A stretch of DNA of 64,000 bases, taken from assembly GCA_014649555.1 (NCBI GenBank), contig BMTG01000009.1, forward strand, positions 1 to 64,000, given 5' to 3'. A model generated the notes under the pieces. That model had not been told where the DNA came from. It saw only the letters and a list, made by a program, of their open reading frames with translations, and searched no databases. Numbering within the stretch: position 1 is the first letter of the stretch; the number at the start of each line of letters is the position of its first letter. Below, piece after piece: positions 25,545 to 33,690 of this stretch. The position numbers were made by a program, and so were the translations under genes. Source of the DNA: Streptomyces globisporus (GTDB lineage Bacteria > Actinomycetota > Actinomycetes > Streptomycetales > Streptomycetaceae).

Positions 25545-25574
25545 CATGGGGGCCGGGACGGGCAACATGGGGGT
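25545..25574 (+). promoter_or_regulatory. Two CATGGGGG boxes 21 bp apart before the SARP gene
   Basis: CATGGGGG occurs at 25545-25552 and 25566-25573, two helical turns apart, about 140 bp before the SARP start. Similar boxes precede lanM (18973, 19005). The 258-bp gap 25450-25707 otherwise holds only a short repeated AGCCGG(C/A)CTG stretch at its left end. Confidence 0.35.
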
Positions 25575-25707
25575 GCCGGGCGGTTTCGGTCGGGTGCCCG
25601 GGCGGAAAATGCGGGCGGGGCCCCGATGTATGTGGGTCCGTGCGGCAGCAGGATCGGACGTGCGTACGGTCCAGTCCGCCGCCCGTCCCCCTCCCGGAGG
25701 CCCGCTG

Positions 25708-27654
25708 ATGACCCGACCTCCCGTCCGTACCGGCACCCCCGGTGCTGCCGGTACCACCGGTGCCGTGCACTTCTCCCTGCTCGGCCCGCTGACCGCCCGG
25801 CGGGACGGCCGTGACCTGCCGCTCGGTCCCCGTAAGCAGCGACTGGTCCTCGCCACCCTGCTGGCCCGGCCCAACACCCCCGTACCGGTCGATGTGCTGA
25901 CCGACGCGGTGTGGCCGGACGATCCGCCCCGCACCGCCCGCAAGAACCTCCAGGTGTACATCAGTGCCGCCCGCGCCCTCCTGGGCCCGGGCGGGGACGG
26001 CGGCACGGGCCGGCTGGTGCACGGCTGCGGGGGCTATCTGCTGCGGATCGCCGAGGGCGAGCTGGACACCCTGCGCTTCGGGTCACTGGCCCGCGCCGGG
26101 CGGGCGGCCGCCGAGCGGGGCGATCTGCCCGGCGCGGCCCGGCTGCTGCGTGAGGCGCTCGACCTGTGGGAGGGGCCGCCGCTGAACGATCTGCGGGACT
26201 CGTCCGGGGTGGCCGATGAGGCGGACCGGCTGGAGGCCCGGTGTCTGACGGTGTACGAGGACTGGGCGGAGGCCGAGATCGAGCTGGGCCGGGCCGCCGT
26301 CGCGGTGGACGGGCTGCGGGATCTGGTGGAGCGCCATCCGCTGCGGGAGCGGCTGCGCGCCGCCTGGATGAACTCCCTGCACCAGTCCGGCCGGCAGGCC
26401 GAGGCGCTGGCGGTGTACGACGACTACCGGCAGCTGATGGCAAGGGAGCTGGGCCTGGAGCCGAGTCCGGCGATGGCGGCGTTGTACCGCTCGATGCTCG
26501 GCCGGGGGCGTGAGGTGCGACGGCCCGCCGCACCCCGAGAGACGCCGAGCCGGGTCACGCTTCCCGCCGGTACCGGGGCGTTCACCGGCCGTCGCGAGGA
26601 ACTCCGGGACCTGCTGGACGTGTTGGGCGGCGGCGAGGAGCGCGTGGTGGTCGTCTCGGGTCCGGGCGGTGTGGGGAAGTCGGCGCTGGCGGTCCGGGCG
26701 GCCCAGCTGCTCGCCGACCCGTTCCCCGACGGCCGCGTGCACGTCCGGGTGCGCGGGGAGGACGGCACGGCGCGCGGCCGGGCGGAGATCCTGGCGGAGC
26801 TGGGGCGGTGGTGCGGGGTGGCGGAGGCGCGGGCGTCGGGGGCCAGCGCCGAAGTCCCCGCGCCGGCCGGTGCTCCCGCGGTCCTCGCGGAGGCCTGGCA
26901 GGAGTGGCAGGCCCGGCACCGGGCGCTGGTGGTCCTGGACGACGTGCCGGACGAGGCGTCCGTACGGGGGTTGCTGCCCCGGTCCGGGAAGTGCTCCGTA
27001 CTGGTCACCGCCCGGGGGCAGTTGCCCGGTCTCGCCCCGGTGCACCGGATCGCGCTGCCCCCGCTGGCGGACGGTGAGGCGTTGGAGCTGCTGGGGAAGC
27101 TGATCGGGGCCGGGCGGCTGCGGACGGACCCGGCGGCGGCGCTGCGGATCGTCCGGGCCTGCGGGGGGCTGCCGCTGGCGGTGGAGGTGAGCGGAATGCG
27201 ACTGGCGGTGCTGCGGCATCTGCCGTTGGCCGAGTACGCGGACCGGCTCGACGACCCCTCGGCCGCGCTCGACGAACTGGTCGCCGGGGACGTCTCCGTA
27301 CGGCACCGGATCGCGTCCGGCTGGCGGGACCTGGCCGACGGCGACCGGTGGGTGCTGGGTCGGCTGGCCGGGCTCACCGATGACGGGTGCTTCACCCTGG
27401 ACCGGGCCACGGTGGCGCTGGGCTGCGGGGAGCGGGCGGCGATCCGGGCCGTGGAGGCGCTGATCGACGCCGGTGCGGTGACCTCCCCGGCGGGTGAGGT
27501 CACCGCTCATGCCGCGCTGTACGAAGTACCGCGCCTGCTCTGCCTGTTCGCGCGCGAGCAGGAGGCGGCGGGAGAGCAGGGGGTGGCGGGCGAGCAGGGG
27601 GCGGCGGGTGACCGGACCGGCGCGCCCGCCGCCCCCGCCCTCAGCCCAGGGTGA
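25708..27654 (+). CDS. SARP/AfsR-type activator with NB-ARC ATPase domain
   Basis: 648 residues. Residues about 15-110 are an OmpR-type winged helix (VHFSLLGPLTARRDGRDLPLGPRKQRLVLATLLARPN... VDVLTDAVWPDDPP). A BTAD domain follows (RLVHGCGGYLLRI, LYRSMLGRG). The C-terminal half is an NB-ARC ATPase with Walker A GPGGVGKSAL (about 318) and no TPR domain as in full AfsR. SARPs bind direct heptamer repeats near the -35 and recruit RNA polymerase in secondary-metabolite clusters. ATG 25708 is chosen from GGAGG at 25696-25700. The last 14 bases overlap the 3' end of the convergent lanKC gene. The tail EQEAAGEQGVAGEQGAAGD is a short repeat. Confidence 0.92.
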   Translation: MTRPPVRTGTPGAAGTTGAVHFSLLGPLTARRDGRDLPLGPRKQRLVLATLLARPNTPVPVDVLTDAVWPDDPPRTARKNLQVYISAARALLGPGGDGGTGRLVHGCGGYLLRIAEGELDTLRFGSLARAGRAAAERGDLPGAARLLREALDLWEGPPLNDLRDSSGVADEADRLEARCLTVYEDWAEAEIELGRAAVAVDGLRDLVERHPLRERLRAAWMNSLHQSGRQAEALAVYDDYRQLMARELGLEPSPAMAALYRSMLGRGREVRRPAAPRETPSRVTLPAGTGAFTGRREELRDLLDVLGGGEERVVVVSGPGGVGKSALAVRAAQLLADPFPDGRVHVRVRGEDGTARGRAEILAELGRWCGVAEARASGASAEVPAPAGAPAVLAEAWQEWQARHRALVVLDDVPDEASVRGLLPRSGKCSVLVTARGQLPGLAPVHRIALPPLADGEALELLGKLIGAGRLRTDPAAALRIVRACGGLPLAVEVSGMRLAVLRHLPLAEYADRLDDPSAALDELVAGDVSVRHRIASGWRDLADGDRWVLGRLAGLTDDGCFTLDRATVALGCGERAAIRAVEALIDAGAVTSPAGEVTAHAALYEVPRLLCLFAREQEAAGEQGVAGEQGAAGDRTGAPAAPALSPG

Positions 27655-30259
27655 GCAGCTTCAGCAGATCGTGCGGCCGGTGGCCGTCGTCCCCAAGGGC
27701 GGCGGCCTCGTCGGTGTCCGTCCCGGCGTCCGCCCCGGCCAGGAAGTGCAGGGCGAGCAGCAGCCCGGCCGCCCCGGTGGCCAGATCGGCGGAGCAGCGG
27801 CGCAGCCGGGACCCGGGCACCAGCAGCCGGTCCTCGTCGGCCACCAGGTGCCAGGACAGGTTGCGCACGGAGGCGAGGACCTCGGGCCCGGCCGGTCCTT
27901 CGTCCTCCAACTGCCGTGCGGTGGCGACGAGTCCGGCGCGTCCGGTGAACAGCCCCGGCTCACGCACGAACTCGTTGCCGCACCCCTTGCGTACCCCGGG
28001 CAGCAGTCCGGCGAGCGCGGGCGCCTCCTGCCGGGCCAGGTAGCCGCGGGCGACCAGCGCGAAGCCGCCGCTGCCCTGGTCGAGGTAGAGGAGGTGGCGG
28101 CGGCCGTCCTTGACCTGGACCGTGCCGTCGTCCATCGCGACGCAGTGGCCGGAGTCCCGGTACAGGGCGGTGCGGGCGGCGCGCAGCAGCCACTCCTCGC
28201 CGGTGAGCGCGTGCAGTTCGAGGTGGAGCAGCGCCGCGCCGCTGAGCCCGCGCAGCAGTCCGGCCGACGGCGGGGCCTCGGGGCCGCCCGCCACCGTCTC
28301 GCCCCGCACCAGGCAGTCGAGGTCCCAGGCGGTGCGCAGGGCGGTGTCCACCAGCTCCGGGTCCGGGGCCCCGGGTCCGGCCGTGGCCAGGCGGACGGCG
28401 GCCAGGGCGATGCCCGCGCGCCCGGTCAGCAGATCGGCCGAGGGGGACGGGCGGGCGGCCTCGACGGACCGGGCGAACAGCTCGCGCCCCTCGTCCGGGC
28501 GGCCGAGCAGCGCCAGCGTCACCGCGGTGCCCGGCAGCCCGTCGTAGAGGCCGCCCGGGGACGCGGGGTCGCGGCGGCGGGCGGTCTCCGCGAGCCAGTC
28601 GGTCCAGCCGGCCGGAACCGGGGCCCCGACGCGGTGGAGGGCGTAGAGGACCCCGGCGGCCCCGTGCGCCAGGTCCGTGCCGCCGGTGGCGAAGCCCTTG
28701 GGGTCGCCGGGGAAGAGCCGGTCGCGGCGCTCGGGCGTCGCGCCCGCGTGGATGCCCGCGATCAGCCGGGTGCGCAGCTCGGCCCAGTCGGGCACGGGTC
28801 CGCCGAGGAGGGCGGCGATCTCGCTCTCCCGGTCGGCGGTGCGCTCGGCCGCCCGCAGCAGCGTGGGGCGGGCGGGGCCGGCGTCGGACGCGAGACCGTA
28901 GCGCTCCCGGGCCCAGGACTCCAGGGACAGCGCCTTGGCCCGGTCGTGGGAGGCCATCTCGGTCAGCGGCATCAGCATGGTGAGCCAGGTCGCCCACAGG
29001 GCGTAGGCATCGGCCTCCGCGCCCGGGGTGCCGGGGGGCGCCTGGAGCCCGGGAGCCCCGGCCAACGGGGTCTGTTCGTCGTCGAGTTCGGTGGCGTACT
29101 CGAAGTCGACGAGGGCGAGCCGGCCGTCGGGCCGCAGGATGATGTTGGAAGGGTGCAGATCCCCGAAGCGCAGCCCTCGGCCGTGTATCTCCCTCAGCGC
29201 GTGCGCGAGTTGGCCGGTCACATGATCCACCCACGCGGCGTACGGGGCGAGTTCGTCCGCCGTGCGGGCTCCGCGTACCAGCGCGAAGCGGGCCACGATC
29301 TCGTCGAGCAGTGTGGGCCCCTCGACGTACTCCGTCATCAGGAACCGGTGCTCCCACACGGTCCGTACGCCGTACACCTCCGGAACGCAGTCGAGCCCGG
29401 CGAGGGCGGTGAGGGCCCGGTGCTCGCGCTCCAGGCGGGTCACGGCGTCGTCGCCCACCGCGTCGAGCCCGCAGTGGGGACGGGCCTCGCGCAGCACGAC
29501 CCGGTGGCCGGTCTCCCGGTGCCGGGCGAGGTAGATGCCGCCCGCGCTGGAGAACTGGAGCGCCTCGGTGACGGTGTACGGGAAGGAGTCGTCGCGGGCG
29601 GCGGCGCGGGCGGCGAGGTGGGGCCGCAGCAGCTCGGGCACCTTCACCCAGGCGGGCGTGCGGAACACCACGCCCCTTTCGTCGGGCACGAGTTCGCCGG
29701 ATGGGTGGCGCAGGGCGGGCACCCGCTCGCCCCGGGCGTCGAGGCACCAGCGGTCGACGAAGGAGCCGTACCGTACGTAGACGGGGGCGTCGCCGATGCG
29801 CAGATCGCTCAGGATGTACGGGCCCCGGCGGCCGGACAGGGTCGTGGTCAGCTCGTCGAGCAGCCGGGTCAGTGCCGCCTCGTCCGGTGGGTAGAGGGTG
29901 AGGAACTTCCCCGCGCTGCCCCGGGACATGTACTTCCCCGACATCAGCTGGAGCGCCTGCTCGCTGCGGAGGAACTTGAACGGGACCCGGTGCCGGAGGC
30001 AGATCGCGGCGGTGTCGCGGAGGGTGCGGCCGGCCTCGCCGGGGACGGTCGACACGTGGATCTTCCAGCCCTGTTCGGCCGGTTCGCCGCCCTCGGGCAG
30101 GAGGGACGTCCACAACCCGCCGGCCACGCGCCGCCAGCCGGCGGGCGGTTCGGCCGTGTCGAGGGGGTAGCGGGTCTCCTGGTCGGGAAGCCGGGCCGGG
30201 GTGTCGTAGTAACGGCGGTCGGCGAGGCAGTACAGCTGGGTCTCCTGGATGCCGGGCAC
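27641..30259 (-). CDS. lanKC: Class III lanthipeptide synthetase LanKC (lyase-kinase-cyclase)
   Basis: 872 residues in the standard order. A phospho-Ser/Thr lyase-like N-domain (CLADRRYYDTPARL, WKIHVSTVPGEAGRTL, PFKFLRSEQALQLMSGKYMSRGSAGKFLTLYP, GPYILSDLRIG) precedes a Ser/Thr kinase domain (GGIYLARHRETGHRVVLREARPH; catalytic GLRFGDLHPSNII; LALVDFEYA). The last third is a LanC-like cyclase made of repeated GxxG helical hairpins (LAHGAAGVLYAL, SADLLTGRAGIALAAV, LFTGRAGLVATA). The Cys-Cys-His zinc ligands of LanC/LanM are not apparent, as usual for class III. Substrates are most likely the two VLDLQ-motif peptides at 31805 and 32035, transcribed from the same strand. The GTG start has AGGAGG 7 bases upstream. 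Confidence 0.95.
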   Translation of the reverse strand: MPGIQETQLYCLADRRYYDTPARLPDQETRYPLDTAEPPAGWRRVAGGLWTSLLPEGGEPAEQGWKIHVSTVPGEAGRTLRDTAAICLRHRVPFKFLRSEQALQLMSGKYMSRGSAGKFLTLYPPDEAALTRLLDELTTTLSGRRGPYILSDLRIGDAPVYVRYGSFVDRWCLDARGERVPALRHPSGELVPDERGVVFRTPAWVKVPELLRPHLAARAAARDDSFPYTVTEALQFSSAGGIYLARHRETGHRVVLREARPHCGLDAVGDDAVTRLEREHRALTALAGLDCVPEVYGVRTVWEHRFLMTEYVEGPTLLDEIVARFALVRGARTADELAPYAAWVDHVTGQLAHALREIHGRGLRFGDLHPSNIILRPDGRLALVDFEYATELDDEQTPLAGAPGLQAPPGTPGAEADAYALWATWLTMLMPLTEMASHDRAKALSLESWARERYGLASDAGPARPTLLRAAERTADRESEIAALLGGPVPDWAELRTRLIAGIHAGATPERRDRLFPGDPKGFATGGTDLAHGAAGVLYALHRVGAPVPAGWTDWLAETARRRDPASPGGLYDGLPGTAVTLALLGRPDEGRELFARSVEAARPSPSADLLTGRAGIALAAVRLATAGPGAPDPELVDTALRTAWDLDCLVRGETVAGGPEAPPSAGLLRGLSGAALLHLELHALTGEEWLLRAARTALYRDSGHCVAMDDGTVQVKDGRRHLLYLDQGSGGFALVARGYLARQEAPALAGLLPGVRKGCGNEFVREPGLFTGRAGLVATARQLEDEGPAGPEVLASVRNLSWHLVADEDRLLVPGSRLRRCSADLATGAAGLLLALHFLAGADAGTDTDEAAALGDDGHRPHDLLKLLTLG

Positions 30260-30271
30260 GGCGATACCTCC

Positions 30272-31630
30272 TCAGAGTGCGCCGGGACCGGCGGCGTCGG
30301 GGACGGGTCGGACTGCGGGCTCGCGCGAGCCGGGGGCGTCAAGGACGGGTCGGACTGCGGGCTCGTGCGGGCCAGGGGCGTCGGAGTCCTCCGCACCGGC
30401 CTCCGGTGCGGCGGGGCTCGCGGGCGGCGGGACGGCCCCGGACCGTACGGAGGGGGCGAGCGTCATGACGGCCGCCGAGACGGCCAGCACCACGCCGACC
30501 ACACCGAAGGCGTTGCGCGGGCCGAGCGCGGTCAGCAGCGCGCCGCCCGCGAGCGGGCCGAACGGCTGGACGATCGACGACAGGAAGGAGGCCGCGCTCT
30601 GCACCCGGCCGACCCGGTCCTCGGGGGTGACGACCAGCAGGGTCGACAGGAAGCCGATGCTGGCGACGGTCGACAGGCCCATGCACACCGCGCAGAGCAG
30701 CCCCGCCACCAGCGGGCTGCTGAGCCAGGCCAGCGCCCCGGCCGTCAGCACGCAGCTCCAGCAGGTGACGACCAGGAGCGCCCGGATGTGGCGGTCGGGA
30801 GAGAGCCGGGGCGCGAGCAGCGCGCCGACGAGAGCGCCCGCCGAGACGCAGGTGATGACGAAGCCGCCGCCGAGCCCGGAGCGGCCGCCCTCGGAGAAGA
30901 CGGCGAGCGCGGTGAAGGTCAGGGCGCCGAACGCGAAGTTCATGCCGAGACCGAAGACCAGCAACACGGTCCGCAGGTAGGGAAGTTGCCAGAGGAAGCC
31001 GAGTCCGGCGGTCAGCTCGTCACGGCTGAAGACCGAGCCGGCCTTCTTGTGGGCGGCCGAGCGGGTACGCACGAGGGCCACGCAGACGGTCGACAGGAAC
31101 AGGCCGAGGAACTGGGCGGTGAAGGGCAGCGCCTCGTGGATGCCGAAGAGCGCACCGCCGACGAGCGGGCCGACCAGCCGGACCGTGGCGGTACGCGCCT
31201 GGAGCCGGGCGGTCGCCGTGCCCATCTGGTCCGGCGGCACGACCGCGCGCAGCAGACCGAAGGCGGCGGGGGCGTAGACGCTGTTCAGCACGGCTCCGGC
31301 GGTGGCGACCAGCAGGACGAGCACCATGGGGGCGTGGCCGTTCCACACGGCGACGGTCAGCGCGGTGACCGCGAGCAGGCTCCCCGCGTCGCACACCCGC
31401 ATCAGCCGACGGCGTTCGACCCGGTCGGCCATGACCCCGCCGGGCAGCATCGTGATCAGCACGGCGCAGATGGAGACGGTCCCCACGGTCCCGGCCTGCA
31501 CGGCGGAGCCGGTCTCCTTGAGGATGAGCAGGGGCAGCGCCAGGGCGCTCATCTGGCTGCCCAGAACGGCGAAGAGGCCGCTCATCCAGAGCAGCCGGAA
31601 GTCCCGGTTGGAGCGGAGGGGCGTGGCCAT
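30272..31630 (-). CDS. MFS transporter of the lanthipeptide locus
   Basis: 452-residue major facilitator with about 12 membrane helices (NRDFRLLWMSGLFAVLGSQMSALALPLLILKETGS...; motif A-like GGVMADRVERRRLMRV). Located between the precursors and lanKC on one strand, 12 bp before lanKC, it is the probable exporter or immunity pump for the class III product. An ABC exporter is the more usual partner. The start at 31628-31630 is chosen from GGGAG upstream; an ATG eight codons earlier lacks a ribosome-binding site. The cytosolic C-terminal tail is about 60 residues and contains a 14-residue unit EPAVRPV(L/P)DA(P/A)G.. repeated twice, from a 42-bp DNA repeat at 30301-30384. Confidence 0.9.
   Translation of the reverse strand: MATPLRSNRDFRLLWMSGLFAVLGSQMSALALPLLILKETGSAVQAGTVGTVSICAVLITMLPGGVMADRVERRRLMRVCDAGSLLAVTALTVAVWNGHAPMVLVLLVATAGAVLNSVYAPAAFGLLRAVVPPDQMGTATARLQARTATVRLVGPLVGGALFGIHEALPFTAQFLGLFLSTVCVALVRTRSAAHKKAGSVFSRDELTAGLGFLWQLPYLRTVLLVFGLGMNFAFGALTFTALAVFSEGGRSGLGGGFVITCVSAGALVGALLAPRLSPDRHIRALLVVTCWSCVLTAGALAWLSSPLVAGLLCAVCMGLSTVASIGFLSTLLVVTPEDRVGRVQSAASFLSSIVQPFGPLAGGALLTALGPRNAFGVVGVVLAVSAAVMTLAPSVRSGAVPPPASPAAPEAGAEDSDAPGPHEPAVRPVLDAPGSREPAVRPVPDAAGPGAL
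30301..30384. repeat. 42-bp in-frame tandem repeat in the MFS C-terminal tail
   Basis: Two copies (30301-30342 and 30343-30384) begin with the same 23 bases and encode a 14-residue unit twice. Length is a multiple of three, so the frame is kept. Confidence 0.75.
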
Positions 31631-31682
31631 CGGCAGGCTCCCGGAGATCGGCATAGGGACGTGGGATGAGGGGCAAGCGCGG

Positions 31683-31777
31683 CGGGGCGGCTCCCCTTGC
31701 CGGCGGAGCCGCCCCGTACCGCCTGTCCGCCGGCCGGGCGCCGCGGGGGCGAGGTCTCGGCCTCGTCCCGCCGCGGC
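31683..31777 (-). terminator. Two hairpins between precursor genes and the MFS gene (attenuator)
   Basis: Hairpin 1: CGGGGCGGCTCC (31683-31694) with GGAGCCGCCCCG (31705-31716), perfect 12-bp stem. Hairpin 2: about 31739-31777, arms CGCCGCGG..GCGAGG and CCTCG..CCGCGGCG with small bulges. Both lie in the 174-bp gap after the second precursor. Such structures commonly keep precursor mRNA in excess over enzyme and transporter mRNA. Confidence 0.6.
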
Positions 31778-31804
31778 GCACGGCCCGGTGGTTCAGCGCT
31801 CAGT

Positions 31805-31954
31805 TCAGCGCTGCTGCTCGACGACGCTCAGCACGCTGATGCAGTTGCCGTCGGTGGTGTCGCCGCCCTGGACGGAGGTCTCCTGGAGGTCCAGGACGGA
31901 GTGCGCCTCGACCTCGGGGGTCTCGTCGCCGGCCGGCTTCGTGTTCTCGGACAT
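31805..31954 (-). CDS. lanA1: Class III lanthipeptide precursor 1 (VLDLQ leader, GNCISVLSVVE tail)
   Basis: 49 residues. Leader MSENTKPAGDETPEVEAHSVLDLQ carries the class III recognition motif (L/V)LDLQ at 20-24. A short variable linker (QGGDTTD) and the C-terminal segment GNCISVLSVVEQQR follow. The single Cys (38) precedes a Ser-x-x-Ser pair (40, 43), whereas labionin motifs read Ser-x-x-Ser...Cys. Thr26 and Ser27 lie upstream of the Cys. GGAG lies 5 bases before the ATG. It is a near copy of the precursor at 32035, probably from a recent duplication: leader and tail are nearly identical and the linker differs. The candidate modifying enzyme is LanKC downstream. Confidence 0.85.
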   Translation of the reverse strand: MSENTKPAGDETPEVEAHSVLDLQETSVQGGDTTDGNCISVLSVVEQQR

Positions 31955-32034
31955 GGTGATCTCCATCCACGGGATAGGCGGAATGCGGTGTGCGGAACGC
32001 GGTGTGACGGAAATGCGGTGTGCGGCGGGTGAGA

Positions 32035-32196
32035 TCAGTTCTCGACGACGCTGAGCACGCTGATGCAGTTGCCGGGCGGCGCGATGATGTCGCGGTCGGC
32101 GTTGACGGAGGTCTCCTGGAGGTCCAGGACGGAGTGCGCCTCGACCTCGGGGGTCTCGTTGGTCTCGTCGCCGGCCGGCTTCGTGTTCTCGGACAT
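32035..32196 (-). CDS. lanA2: Class III lanthipeptide precursor 2 (VLDLQ leader, GNCISVLSVVEN tail)
   Basis: 53 residues, first gene of the minus-strand operon precursor 2 - precursor 1 - MFS - lanKC. The leader MSENTKPAGDETNETPEVEA is followed by HSVLDLQETSV, a linker NADRDIIAPP unlike that of copy 1, and GNCISVLSVVEN. Compared with copy 1 it has three extra leader residues (TNE) and no C-terminal QQR. The single Cys again precedes the SVLS pair. GGAG stands before the ATG. The 80-bp space to copy 1 contains three GCGGTGTG units (31984-32020). The upstream gap 32197-32517 separates it from the divergent radical SAM gene and holds candidate activator sites. Confidence 0.85.
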   Translation of the reverse strand: MSENTKPAGDETNETPEVEAHSVLDLQETSVNADRDIIAPPGNCISVLSVVEN

Positions 32197-32327
32197 GGTG
32201 GTCTCCATCCACTCGTCACTGCGGGACCGGAACGTCCGGGGGAATTCCTCCGGTGTCCGGTGCGGCGGGCCGGTGCCTGCCGTTGCCGAGAAAGTTAGGA
32301 GGCCGGGCCTGGCGATCGCTTCGCCGC

Positions 32328-32431
32328 CGGTATGGCAGCGGTATCGGGCCAGCTCACGGCGGCCGGAGCACCCCCGCCGGGGCCGTTCACCACCCCGGGA
32401 ACCCACTGCGACCTGGGCCCATACCGCTGCC
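32328..32431. promoter_or_regulatory. Candidate activator site in the divergent RiPP promoter region
   Basis: CGGTAT occurs at 32328-32333 and 32339-32344, an 11-bp direct spacing as in SARP binding sites. GGCAGCGGTAT (32334-32344) recurs inverted at 32421-32431. A -10-like TAACTT on the minus strand (32291-32296) lies left of the repeats, toward the precursors. Inference only. The 321-bp gap has no gene. Confidence 0.4.
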
Positions 32432-32517
32432 GAAGCGCCTTCGGACCGTCCTCGAACCGGTGGCCCACAGCCTGGGTACGCGCCCGACGCGCCCCGGCCC
32501 CGAAGGAGGCGGCCCGC

Positions 32518-33690
32518 ATGGAACTCGCCGAACTCGTCGCACGGCGGCCCTTCCCCGCCGCAGGTCTGCTGCTCGGCCTCACCCGGCGCTGCCCGCTGAG
32601 CTGCGCGCACTGCTCGACCGGGTCGGGCCTGTTCACCCGCCAGGAGCCGGATGCCGGTCAACTGGAGCGGTTCGTCGGCTCGTTCACGGCGGAGAACCGG
32701 CCGGACGTGGTCATGCTCACCGGCGGGGAGCCGCTGCTCCTGCCCGCGCTCGCCGAGCGGCTGAGCACCCTGGCGCGGAGCGCCGGGTCCCGTACGGCAC
32801 TGCTGAGCGGCATGTTCTTCGCCCGGGGCGGAGCTCTTCCGGGCAGCCGGGGCGGGGCTTCCCGGGGCAGGCGGGGCGGGGGCTTCCCGGGCAGGCGCAG
32901 CGGAGCGATTCCGCCCGCCATCCTGCGCGCGATCCGCTCCGTCGACCATTTCTCGGCCTCGCTCGACGTCCACCACGAACGCGAGGTCCCCCGGGCCGAT
33001 GTGTTCCGCGCCCTGCAGCTCGTCCGGGAGGAGGGGGTGGCCGTGAGCCTCCACCTCACCGGGACGGGAGCCTCGGACCCGTATCTCGCCGATCTCACCC
33101 GGGCGGTGGAGAAGGAGTTCGACGGCCGGGTGCCGTGCCTGGTCAACGAGGTGCGGCCGTTCGGCCGGGCCGCTTCGTGGGCGCGGGCGGCCCGCACCGG
33201 ACCCGACCCGGCCGCGGCGTCCCCGTGCCCGATGGCCGCCTGGCCGGTGGTCGCCTTCGACGGCCGGGTGGTGGCCTGCTGCAACCAGGACACCGTGGAC
33301 CGCCGGCCCGTACCGCCCCATCTGGACCTCGGCCATGTCGCGGAGGACGACTGGGCGACCGTACGCAGCCGGGCGCTGGAATCCCCGGTGCTGCGGATGC
33401 TCCGCACGGTCGGTCCGACGCATCTGGCCGCCCGGTACGGTTCCGGTCCCCGACCGGGCTCCTACTGCGACGGCTGCCGGGCGCTCGGCGGCGACGAGGC
33501 GGTGGCGGCCGGGGCGCAGGCGGTGGCGGGCGGTGCGGCGGGGGCGCTGCTGGACATGACGGCCGCGATGCGCGGCTCGCGGGAGGGGGCGCAGGGCATC
33601 GTGCGCCGCCACGGCTGCGCGGTGTACGCGCCGTTGGTCGTCGCGGGCGGGCCGGACCTGCCGGAGACCGACGGACGGGACCTCCGGTGA
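32518..33690 (+). CDS. Radical SAM enzyme with SPASM/twitch-like C-terminal cysteines
   Basis: 390 residues. The SAM [4Fe-4S] motif CPLSCAHC (Cys25, 29, 32) is near the N-terminus, then VMLTGGEPLLLP, the SAM-binding GGE motif. The C-terminus holds SPCPMAAW, ACCNQD and YCDGC, the pattern of an auxiliary cluster domain as in peptide-modifying enzymes. Residues about 102-133 are an unusual Gly/Arg-rich insertion made of three similar units. GAAGGAGG lies 9 bases before the ATG. The gene starts an operon that overlaps the di-iron protein gene by 4 bases and diverges from the lanthipeptide precursors. Likely a RiPP-modifying enzyme; the substrate may be the 72-residue peptide at 34409 or one of the Cys-containing precursors. 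Confidence 0.9.
   Translation: MELAELVARRPFPAAGLLLGLTRRCPLSCAHCSTGSGLFTRQEPDAGQLERFVGSFTAENRPDVVMLTGGEPLLLPALAERLSTLARSAGSRTALLSGMFFARGGALPGSRGGASRGRRGGGFPGRRSGAIPPAILRAIRSVDHFSASLDVHHEREVPRADVFRALQLVREEGVAVSLHLTGTGASDPYLADLTRAVEKEFDGRVPCLVNEVRPFGRAASWARAARTGPDPAAASPCPMAAWPVVAFDGRVVACCNQDTVDRRPVPPHLDLGHVAEDDWATVRSRALESPVLRMLRTVGPTHLAARYGSGPRPGSYCDGCRALGGDEAVAAGAQAVAGGAAGALLDMTAAMRGSREGAQGIVRRHGCAVYAPLVVAGGPDLPETDGRDLR

Noticed and set aside
31805-32212. A single 135-residue protein covering both precursor genes
   Set aside because: The frame before the ATG at 31954 is a shadow of the other precursor copy; each precursor has its own GGAG and ATG.
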